This document shows, one piece after another, positions 25,301 through 37,300 of a stretch of 64,000 nucleotides of DNA. The position numbers were made by a program, and so were the translations under genes. The stretch spans positions 2,311,501 to 2,375,500 of the forward strand of contig JAWNZC010000470.1 of NCBI GenBank assembly GCA_035771165.1. The letters run 5' to 3'. Source of the DNA: Paragorgia papillata (Eukaryota; Cnidaria; Anthozoa; Scleralcyonacea; Coralliidae). Below the pieces are notes generated by a model. The model was not told where the DNA came from and did no database searches. It worked only from the letters and a program-made list of their open reading frames with translations. Within the stretch, counting starts at the first letter, position 1; each line of letters opens with the position of its first letter.

Positions 25301-28300
25301 TTAACATCAATTGAGTTATATCTCAAGGCTGATTTTTATTAAGTCAGCTAATGCTTTTAAAATAACTGCTGCTAGGTCTGCACCAGCTAGCCCCCATTTG
25401 CAGTGTATGAATTTGATGAAGTCTTCTCTTATGTTCAAATTACTATCAACAAATCGCAAAACTAAAGACATTTGCTCCTTATTTGAACAATCTGCTGCTT
25501 CATCTGCAAGAATTGAAAAGAACCTATTCTGCTTAATTTCATCAACAATTTTTTCACTAATTACTTGCCCACAACATTTAATAATTTCATTCTGGGTAAT
25601 CTTTGCACATGTCTTCAGATGTTCTTCAAGACCAACATCCCCTGCACGAACCCTCATATTCAATAACTCGATGAAATTACCAACACCACCCTGAGAATAA
25701 CTTCCAAGTTCTGGATGATATTGAGAATCATCACGGTGCCCTCTAAAAGATAAACCTAGACGCCCACAAGTTATGATAGTATCTACAATAGGAATAAGCT
25801 TTTTCCTATTCTCAGAAATCTTATTTCTCCTATTTTCACTGATCAACACATCAATTGACTGAATTTTACCTGCCAACTGCTCCTGGATAGACAAAAAGGT
25901 TCCTGCTGTGCTGCTATGTAAGCATGTTGATGAGGAACCAGACTTACCTGTATGATTTTTGAAATTTCGAGTAGCATCATTCCAACATTTAAAAGGTTGA
26001 GAAAAAAAGTTTTTGGCAGCATTTTTTTTAAGGGCTTTCTCTGGAAATTTATCCCCAAACAACACACAGGGAAGACAATAAGCACCATCTTGGCTACATG
26101 TAGGTGAATAGCATAACCAAGGATATAATCCCAACCATTCTAAACGAAAGCTTCTACCATTCGTTGTTGGGAAAGAGTATGTTTTATCAGGTTTGAACAC
26201 ATTTTTTATTAGAACATCAATTTCTGAATCAGTCATAGTTTTAGCTTTCTCTCTGTAAGTAGCGATATCATACTCGTGCATAAAATGAATTTGCGAAGTA
26301 GTTATAGTTGAACTTGTAGATGGTAAATTGGTTGCAGAAGCAGCTGTTTTGCCAATTAACTCTGCCAATGGATCAGGAGCAATAGGTACATTTGTGTCAG
26401 TAGGACAAGGTTTGGGGTCTGGTGCACTGACAAAAGAAGGAAATGAAATCTTAGACTGAACCAAATTTACACTGGAAGTTTTTTTAGACTTCGACTTTTG
26501 CAGGTTTGGGAAGACTTTTGGTGCAGGTAACTTTCTCTTTTCTCCTCCTGCTGGCTTATCATCAAACACGAGAGGGACAAAATGATTAGGTTGAAATACT
26601 TTACCTGATTCAACAATGCCATGAAAACAAAATAGGACATGTAAATCTGATATAGCTCTCAAAGGTGGGCAAGGTTCCACTTTACAATTAAAAAGTAATT
26701 TAAATCTCTGTTCCCCACAGTCAGGATAATAACAATAAATATTTCTATTTATAACAGAAGCCAAACCAAGAATACATAAGAAGCTAGACCATGTCTTATC
26801 ACAACAATTTAAAATGGCTTCTTTCTTAACAAGCTGATCCCCAGAAAAGCCAAAATCTAGTGCTCTGTTTGACACAGACATGGGTAAAAGGTTTTTAAGA
26901 TTTTGAGAAACCTTTTCCCTGTGTTTAGCATAAGCAGATGAAAAATATGGGTGCTGAGAATAAAAATCAGCCTTGAGATATAACTCAATTGATGTTAAAA
27001 CCCGAAGATCACTAACAAGAGAATTATTACCTACCAGGGCCAAAGAAACAGAGCTGTATAAGCAATTTCCAGATGCTTGAGATCTATATTGAGGCAGATA
27101 CCAAAACACCAATTCAGATTTAACACAAAAGTCAAAACTCAATCCAAACCAATCGAATAAGAAAGAAATAAACACTAGACTGTTCCAGTAAAGGTATTGG
27201 AATTCAATATTTAACGTTGTAGATCAGATTATTATTAAAAAGTATGGTTAGTCTCGCTAAACCACATGGTGAACACATCTCATTATCTCAATAATTTATA
27301 TATGATGAATTATTCATAAATATACTCGAGAGCTCTACAATCTACATATCCATCTATTAATTTAAATAATTTACGCCTTTCACGGTTGCACAAGTCTGAG
27401 GAACTAAAGATAAGATAGCTGGTAGTATCTACTCACCTTAAAGCAATACAACGTTTCTTAACTTTCTTCACAGAAACAGGAATATATGCCTCCGCGTCGA
27501 TATCCCGATATATTGTCTTGCCAATCTGCGCCGAAAACTCTTGACTCGCGAGGAAACCACACGATTGGAGTTTCTTTTTCAAGTCGCAACAGATCGTCTT
27601 CAACAAGTCATCGTTTTCACTCTGTAGAGCGTTCTCTACAAGTTCCGTGACATCCGTAGACGCCATAATCGAAACCGAACTCAGTCTCAAGCAGAAGTTT
27701 GAAGTCGAGTCAGTCACTGCCGGCTCAGGCAGCTTAGTTATGCCGTAGTCTTGCCCTCTTGCCGTAGTCCGTGACGTCGAAATATCCTTTGCTAGCCAAT
27801 CAAAAGCCAAGAACGTCAAAATATTTTACTTCCGACGTAGACTATCTACTTCCGACGTAGCCTGGTACCCTGGCCCAATCAAAGAATATGGGCCAGGTAA
27901 CCACTAAAGACTTCTGCTTTCCTATTGGTTAAAATTTCGCGCGTTTTTCGTGGCTATGAGTAAAACTGCAATCGTCATAAGTGGATTTAGCCCTGATGAC
28001 GCGAGAATGAGATTAGTGGTTACCTGGCCCTTATTTCTTTTGAAATTGGGCCAGGGAACCAGGCTACTTCCGACGTACCTCTATTGTCTTTGTCCAATCA
28101 GTGCTCGTTATTTCGACGTAGACGGCCATTTTGACGTAGTCTAATTATCCACATTTGTAAATAAAATCCTTCTCTATCCCTACCGTATGAACAGTTTCGT
28201 TCAGGTTACATGAAGTAGACAAAGACACTAAGTGTCCTCCAGCCGAGGAGGGGGGCTGAGTCAGAGAATTATTAAATTTTCCTCGATATAGCGCGCTAAA

Positions 28301-31300
28301 TACGTGCGAAAATGAAATTTTTGAAAATTTAAAAAATTTAAAAATTCATATAATTTTTTTAAAAATTTGAATATTTTTAAAATTTGAAATTTTCAAATTT
28401 TAAATAATTTTTAAAAATGTTTTCCAACTAATTAATTCACGAATAAATTAGTCTGGGATTTTTGTCTACGTCGCATGACGTGCTTGACGTACCCTAAATC
28501 CGCCCCTGCACACACATACATACACCGAGAGTTACTGTACACCAGTAAAACTTACAAATGGATTTGAACGTCTAATATCTCTCAAGCAACTTTCCATCAG
28601 TTCAAGAATCGATGTCTGGATAACAAGCATTGACTCTGTAAGATGCAGGTGAAGTTCCATCACTTCAGGCTAGAATCAAATAAAACATAAAATTATAAGG
28701 CTCACATAAAAGGTATTTAAAAAGCCAAACGTCAACTTGAAAAAGTATAAAATAAAACATATTCCGAAGAAAACAATACCATCTTGAAAACTCCAGATGA
28801 TACAAAAAATTTTCACCTTGTATTAGCTCATATCTTGAAGATGGCATTTAGTATGTTTTATTTTATACTTCTTTAAAAGTTGTTCAGCGGTCTGTCATTC
28901 TTAGTCTCCTAACGACAAGCTCAGCCGTACGGCAATTATCCAATGTAAGCGAATAAACGAATTACTGTATTTCCTAAACTAACACAGACAAAACGTTCCC
29001 CCTGCGCTGAACAAAATAGAATAAAATTCTTAAAGGGGATAAACGAGTAGTATAGACAACAGGCTATGGACCCGTTTACTCTCGCTTAATAAATTAAAGT
29101 GCCTCCGCCACAAAACAAATTCAAAATAATCACACACACGCCGTCAAATATAAGCTCTCCCTCCCCGCGCCTTTCCCCTGAGAAAATGACAACTCAAGTT
29201 AAATATGTGTACTGAACGGTCAGTTAACATTACAACTTGACAAAACAAATTGTACCTTATGTCTTTCAAGGAAAGATGACACAGTTGCATGAAATCTGTT
29301 ATTAATCAAAATAATCACAATAATTAATAAAGTAATGAAGAAAACTATATAATTAACTTAGTTTAATGTTTATAAAATAACATTCTCAAACTCATTAATA
29401 ATTCATGAGGAAAACATAATGAAATCAGTTACCGAGACGTTGTTATAAACGCTCATAAATTAAGACAATTTGTACCTCAAATTTCTCTTTAAATATGGAG
29501 TTATTTGAGAAGCTATACCATACACTCGAAAGCCATTTATTATCTGATTTAAAAACACCTCGAAGTGAGTAAAAAACTGTCGCCTCATTTTTCAACACAC
29601 TTCTCGGTGTTTTCAAATCAGATAATAAACGGCTTCTCGTGTATGATATATTACATAAAATACTAGTTCAATTTATACTATAAAATTTAGTGTGGTACAA
29701 AGATAATCTTAAAGGTGGTGAAATGAAGATATTTTAAAAAACAAAGTACTGGTGTTTCAAGCGAAAGCCCTTTATCAGAAGAAGGAAGTGAGGAAGTCAT
29801 GGATATAAAAAAATTACAATGTGCTAGGATATATAGAAAATCTTAGACATGGTAAACTGAAGATATTTCAGTCCTTTCAAGTCCTTTGTCAAAACAAACT
29901 GTGAATTATGAAAAAGAATTATGGGAAGAAAGGGGGCACGTGAAAAAAGTGATCGATCAAGTATATATGCATAAGCCAGCGTAGCAAAGGTCTCTTTATG
30001 TTTGTTAATTGTGAGTTTTGTATAAAGAAACGTTTGCACACAGACAGGCCCGATGGACAAACGGTAGAGATCTCAGAATTTTAAAAACAGTCTACTCGAC
30101 AACTGAGCACTAATCGAGCCTGTCAATAGACCTTTCCGCAACAAAACTTCGGACATCCAAAACTTCGGACAAACATTGGACATTAGCCAATCAGATTAGT
30201 CAAAAAGAAAGATCACGTGATCCATTCACTTCATGCGGAAAGGTCTATTGTCAAACAATTGACGAAATTTTTTCCTGTTTTTGCAACAAAAAGAACTTAA
30301 ATTAAAGCGATGTATGTGTAAAGTGATCAGAAAACAAAATTTGAAAAAGAATTCGGAGATTATATTAATGATAAATGGAAAATCCACCTTCCCTGTGATT
30401 ATCAGTCTTTAGTATAAATACACAGGTGATTATAGAAAATTGCGCGCGCTCATTGGTCGAGCTACTTCTGATTAATTCCCGATAATCACCTGCAGCGTTT
30501 ATTCAAAATAGCCGCCAGCCGATTTGTCAATGTGACAGAAGAGAAAATTAATAATTTTAAAGAAAATGTTGTTCCTAAAAGTACAAAAATGTGTAGGCTC
30601 AGTGAATATCGTGAATAATAACCTCGACTTCGTCTCGGTTATTATTTACCGATATTCACCTTGTCTTCGGCGAATAATTGTTAAATATAGCAAATCAGTA
30701 ACTAAGACATGGGACATGGGTCTAACGTAGTCAATGGAGAAATGATCTGGAAAGTCGGTAAACTTCAAAGCGCCTATAATGGGCTGTCTCACAGTGCACA
30801 AATCTTATATTTTTCGCTTATTCAAAATATTTAAAGAACACGGTTGAGCGATTCGGAATCCAAAATTGTCCCAGCCACAGAGACAAATTTGGGCTCGTTT
30901 ATCGATATTTCATTCTCTAAAATATTGGTAGCTCACTTACTTAAAATGATTTAAAATTATCAATACAGTACATAATCATAGTACTCTAGTTCTATATTAC
31001 TCCACGAGTCACTCTGGTCAAAGGCTTGGCTTCAAATTAAAACGTCATGAGCATTTCGTTCTCTAAAATCTCGGCACTCCACCACCGTTTGTTTTTTTAA
31101 TATGTAATAAATTATTTTATTATACAAGTATTGAGATTTCCATGCAATTGAAACAGATGAAACACCTATGTTTCAAATTTCTGAGAATTTCATTGCTATC
31201 CAATAGCTTTCATTAGGAAAAAATTTCGTATGAAGGTTTTCATTGGCTAGCAGTTTAATATCACAATGTTGCGCACCTTCAGCAGTTCGGCAAACAAGAA

Positions 31301-34300
31301 AACTCGTTCGTCAAAAGTAAATTTTAACAACGTTTTCTTAGCTACATGTATATGAGAAGGAAGTTACACGATAAAAACATCTTTACTAAAAATAAATGTT
31401 CACGACGTTTTGACGTTCAATATTGTTCAAATTAATTAAAAACTATTTATAAGCTAGCTGTAAAAACTATATACAATTGTACATCAAAGGATGGTTTAAT
31501 GTCCTTCATACACCAAACAATCAAATTTGTTTTTACATTTTCGTAAAATGTTGAACATATCAATTGTTACTTCCTCAGACTCTCAGTGCCACTGCAGTGA
31601 ACGACATCTCTCACATATTTTCCAATGGATGAGTTACTTCTCTTGTATTCATCAATGCCGCGTTTGTGGAGATGTCGGGAAGTACACCCAACAGACTCTG
31701 CCTCCCTCACACAGACCACATTCATAACGGTAAACAAAGTACATATCTTTGATGTCAATGACAGTGTTGGTATTCAGCCATTGCTGTATCGGTTCTCACC
31801 ATAACCAATCCCAAAATTTGTATATTTAATAAATTAAATCGTGGTAAATGCTTTGTACATTCTATTCACTCGCTGTCATGTATAAAAATAGACACGCATG
31901 CTTCACATTTATACTATGATGTAAAATTCCAATTGGTCAGTGTACGACAATCAAAATGTATATCCAGATTATCCCAACCATGGTCAGTGTTTTTTTCACA
32001 TCCAACCTGCTCTCTCGGATGTTGTTTTCGCTGATATTTACAGATACTCTTTCTTTCTAGCACCCCCTGTTAAGTTTAAAACCTGAATCTACCCTGAATT
32101 ACACATTACTGTATGTCCGTATCAGAAAATATTGAGTGACTCACCTTGGCCACAAGTAAAGCTTTTTAACAAATAAATTTTTCATCACTCTTTCAACTCT
32201 GGAGAAGCCAACAGTAAATGCTTGAGGTGAATCAGAAAATGCTTTAATAAAGCCAGTCTAACAAACAATAGAAATACATTCATATCATTACTATTGTCAT
32301 TTTTATTGGCTGTATTGTAGATTCAGTTGAAGGCCAATGAACCAAATGGTTCCTTTTTACACACCTGGGAACAATATTGAGTTGACATCAATTAACTATA
32401 ACGTCACAATATTCTTAAACAAGCACGTGATTTCATTAATAGCAAACATTTACAGGTACAGTACAGACGAAAAGTTTGTCACGCTCCACAAACGCGTTTT
32501 AATTCCCGTTTAAGCAAGCGCGATCGCACTATGATTTGTAAAGCGTAACGCGAAAGCAATCGCGACTCCCCCAAACGCAATCGCGACTCCCCCAAACGCA
32601 ATCGCGTTTCTCCCAAACGCGATCGGAGAAACGCGATCGTTCTTTAGTAAAACGCGATCGCGTTTCATTGAAACGTAATCGCGTATACACTACTATGACC
32701 GGTTCTCTCGTATACTCTCGCCTCTACATTCAAATTCCACATTGGGACAAGATGTTTGACGAGTGCACACAAAGACAAATAATCTCTCTTAGTGAGAGTG
32801 ACAATTCACTCACTGAAATTAGTCATGCCTTAGAAAGTGAAGGGATCAAAGTTCCACGAACTGGTATTTCTAAAGTTTTAAAGCGTCACAAAGAGAGGGA
32901 AACACATTCGCGAAGGAAGATGGAAATTGGAAAGGTCAAGAAAAATAACACCTAGTCTTGCTGGGTTTAAACAACAATAAGTCTTCCTGTATGGTTTAGG
33001 TTTTACCCTTATTAAAGAAACAGGTCGAAAGCCCTTGTGTGATATAGGTGTGTATGTTTTACCCTAATTGCATTTGGCTGAAACGCGATCGCGGAAGCAA
33101 AATCGCGTCGCCACGAAACGGTGACAAACCTTCCCTCAGTCTGTACTGTATATACTGTAGTACTAGATTCTGTATATACTTAAAAAACTCATTAATAATT
33201 CATGAGGAAAACACAAAGAAAAATCATAACCGTATCGTGGTTTTATATCTGATAAAATTTTCTCCTGATTTACATAAACTTTAGCTTTGATTTTCTCGCC
33301 TTAGACAACGTTATTTTTCAAAATTACTACGCCAACGAACTTACCAAATGGTGATCGTTTTTTAAACCATTCAAAACACGTTCTGCTCGTGTTTTAAATA
33401 GTACATAGTACTAGTAATAGATATAAACTAAATTCTTCAATTGCTAAATATTTTCTTGGGTGAATTTTACTTATTTATTTAACTAAGGAAGTACAATAAG
33501 TGAGAATACAAATGAATATAAAAACTTACTTTATTATTCTCTCTGTACAATCTTAATATAAAAGCTTCTTGACAAGAATCAATAATTCTAAACACAATAA
33601 TTAAACTTTATATAAAACTTTCATTAACAATAACAGTTATTATCAATTTAAATTGTATATCAAAATTAAAAATTATATCTATTTTTAAACCTGCTTTCAC
33701 TTGATTACTTAAGAACAAAGGATGAACAGATTTGATCAAAAGAAAATAGATTTTTATATATTTGACTTTATGAACTGAGGGTACACTTGCATGGTACAGG
33801 ATGAATTCAAGACCAGTCTCAAATTCATCCTATTTCACCATGTAAACAGGAGGAACTGTTCTAATTCGAGACCGGTTCCGAATTTGTTTCCTGTGTAAAC
33901 AGGTGGAACTGTACAAATTGAAGACCAGTCTCAAATTTGTCCAGTACCGTGTAAACGGGGCAAAATGTAACTTACTTGTGTGCTCTGCATACAACAATAC
34001 CAGTAACAAGGTGTATGGGTAATTTTTTTGTTAACATGTCCACCACCAAAATACGTGAAGTGACAAATAGTACACCACCATTTAAGTAAATGGATTCCCT
34101 GCATTAGGAAATTAAGTGTAAAGCACAGTATAATTGGTACTAAATTAATTACACAATTACATGTGCAGTAATACATTATTCTATCAGATGTCAAATAGGG
34201 CAAATAGCAAAACAAATTGGGTGGAGATGGGGAGGGGTCAGAAAAAACTGGGCTGGAATTTGATTTTTTGCCCCCTCCCTATTGAGGTGCCTCTTTTATC

Positions 34301-37300
34301 ATTAATAATACTTGTACCCCCTCCTGAAATTTTCAAAGTCCAGAACAGGGTGTGGTTTTACAATGCAATAGACCATTTTAAAATTCGAAGTATATTATGT
34401 GTCATGTGCTTACAGGATTTAAGCTAAAATCTCATTTATATACAATTTCAACCTATACCAAACAAACTCTTATTATTATATAGCATGCTATCGGATATGA
34501 GCTTTTGCGTAATCTGATTGGTTCCCTACTACTAGGATATCAGCTCATATCCTACTACACACGTGAAAACGCGCAAGCTGTTACAGACCTGCAAGCAAGT
34601 TGTTACAAGGCTGTTCAACAGGCTGTCACCGTCATGTGTTCGCACTGGCTGTCCCAGTCTTGTTAACATGTCTGTAGCAGGCTGTTGACAACTTGTAACA
34701 AGGCTGATGACTCCAACAGGCTGATGACAAGTTGTTCCAACAACCTGTTACCGCTCTGCACTCAACAAGTTGTTAACAGGTTGATGCTAACAAGGTTGTA
34801 GCAGCTTCTTGAATGAACAGCATTGTTACAACCTGTTAACAGCCTTGCTACGGACCTGTTGCGAACACATCCTGTTGACAAGCTGTGAGATTTTTACGTG
34901 TGTAGTAGAGGAAAAACAAGATGGCGGCATGTTTTTTTAAACTGCCGAAAAGAGTTGAAATTGACGGATTTTTATACAGAAAAACATCAACACCCTCTAA
35001 CAAATGTCTAAAAAAACAACATTGTGTAAAAATACATTAACAAATACACAATTTAGCATGTCAAATGGTAAAATTCACCTAAAAATTACGTCTTTTGACT
35101 TCAAAAACACGACTAAATTAGCGGGTTGATATTAATTTGTTGCCAAACAAAGAAACTCACGGTTAAAATCAAGCTTACAACACACTTTTCGTAGGAGATC
35201 ACCAGTAAAGAGACTTTTTTTATTTAGATAAGCATTTGGAGTAGTAAAAAGCATGTTCTTTTTCAAAAACAACTAACTAAGTAATTTAGTTTCACTGCCG
35301 AAGGTGTTTCAGTTTCATTTTTGCATGAAATCAAAACTTTTTTCACGACAGCAACGCTAATAACAACTGACCCACCTTTTGACTTCATAAAGGTACCTTT
35401 TAATCTTTTTTGTTGATCTGCTTAACACATTTTTTGCCTCTCGAGTAACATTTATACAACATTTCGAAGCTGTTTACCGAACAGCTCAGCGCGAGAAACT
35501 CTGTGTGAATGCAATCAATGCATCATTACGCATGGCGGAAGTATTAGTTGCCTATGCCGGAAGTTTATTGTTTCAAACATTTCGCTGTAATTTTGGTCTC
35601 TTGTACAGTGCTTGGCTATATAATAAAACAGTTATACCATTCGCTCTCGTCGTATACGAACTAATAGCCAACTCGGCGAAGCGCCTCGTTGGCTATGAGC
35701 TCATATACGACTCGAGCTCATGGTATAACTGTTAATTATTTACCTGCCAGATGCATTATATTCATTAGTAACTGCTTTGGGAGCCAGTGCATTGAGCATA
35801 ACAAGTTCATCAATTAAATGATCCTTTAAATAGAACAACATTGAATGTTTAATCATATTGCATGAGTTAAAGATAATGACAAACAACAAATATAAGAAAG
35901 GTCTGTCAAAGAAACATTTTGCATGAATTCATATAGAGTAGTAATTAAGACACATTACGTTTGGTGTAGTGGACGTGTTAAGCTCAATTACTCAGAGAAT
36001 ATTTCTGAGCCCCAGACAGCTTGACAAACATCAACCAAACAATCTGTTACATTAAAACACCAAGCTCATTTATAAACATTCCACTACACCACATGTACTA
36101 CATGTATACTGAGTTTACTGACACGTACTATACAGTATACTGTACATGTATACAATATTTATCATATCACAGAAATTAAGAGCCAGTACCCAGACTGGAA
36201 TCTTTGTAGTGCATGAAGATCGAAGCTCTTCTCCATGGCATTTCTCATGACATCATCTGCATCCACACAAAACTTATGTCATCCATGGTCCTACTTATAT
36301 ATTTTGGGCTTAATCTGCGCAAAATTGAATTAACTCGTAAAGATATTGTTTACACTTCTAATTCATTTAACTTGTACTATACTTTAATCTACAGTAAATA
36401 TATACAAACAGGGTAAGCAAATTAACTTTGAACATTATTTTCCCATTTTGGTGTTTACACATAGCCCAGATTATGCCAAATATTTCTGACCACCACATGA
36501 AAGATTGCATAATATAGAAAAAGCAGATTGGGGAGAGTGACAGACACGTGCTGAGATTGCACAATTTCTTATCTTCAGTTGTCTCTTTCGGTTTTGAATC
36601 AATCAGGAAGAAGTTTAAAGCAATATTAATATTTCTTATGTGTAAAAACACATTTTACTTGACTAATCTTATTCCATTTTTTCAAGTCCACACCAGAGAT
36701 CTCCACCAACACATTGACCATTTTTTCAAGTCCACACCAGAGATCTCCACCAACACACTGACCATTTTTTCAAGTCCACACCAGAGATCTCCACCAACAC
36801 ACTGACCATTTTTTCAAGTCCACATCAGAGATCTCCAGCATGTAGTACATGGAATGCAGACTGGCACATAGCTACAGGGCTTTCAAAATAAGCCGGCACC
36901 CGGTGCCTGGCGGTGCTCTGCTGGTTGCCACGAGCTTTACTGCCAGCTACTTTTCTTTCAAATATCTGCTCTGCACCTTTATCTCTACTTTAAGCATCAA
37001 AATAAAGTTATTCTTTACTCAACCTTGTCTACTTTTATTCCTCGATGTTTGTATTCAATCAAAAATATTGACGTCATCCATCTTGGTAAATGGAAAAACA
37101 AGTACTTCGAGTAATCCTGTCAAAATGAATACGTTGATCCATAATAATTTGATTACTCAAAGTACAGTATCACAACAAAAGCCCTGTGTGCCTCATCATA
37201 GCATGTGGTCATGCGCAATTCATCAGAGAAATCTGATCCCTCATCCGATCGATGTCTAACAAACACCACATCGTTATTTTTATTGATTAACATTTGCATA

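Larger units (their letters stand above)
24357..28508 (-). mobile_element. hAT-type DNA transposon, palindromic rearranged copy (ERCC4 intron 8)
   Basis: The element is 4152 bp. Its ends are CAGGGGCGGATCCAGGA and (inverted) CAGGGGCGGATTTAGGG, the classic hAT terminal form. An 8-bp repeat CACACACA flanks it exactly (24349-24356, 28509-28516), though that target is low complexity. The order on the minus strand is: 5' end 28508, MITE insertion 27860-28064, 5' arm 27777-26959 (exon 1, intron, start of exon 2), rest of exon 2 to 25341, then an inverted copy of the 5' arm (25340-24522), then a 3' terminus (24521-24357). Its right end lies 47 nt inside the intron from the exon 8 donor. Confidence 0.9.

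Noticed and set aside
33340..33420. Possible ERCC4 exon with a GTAAGT donor at 33340-33350
   Set aside because: The peptide does not match the family, and exons 5 and 6 already join in phase without it.
33931..34215. 94-residue minus-strand frame
   Set aside because: It is a wrong frame across ERCC4 exon 4 (33976-34098) and its introns.
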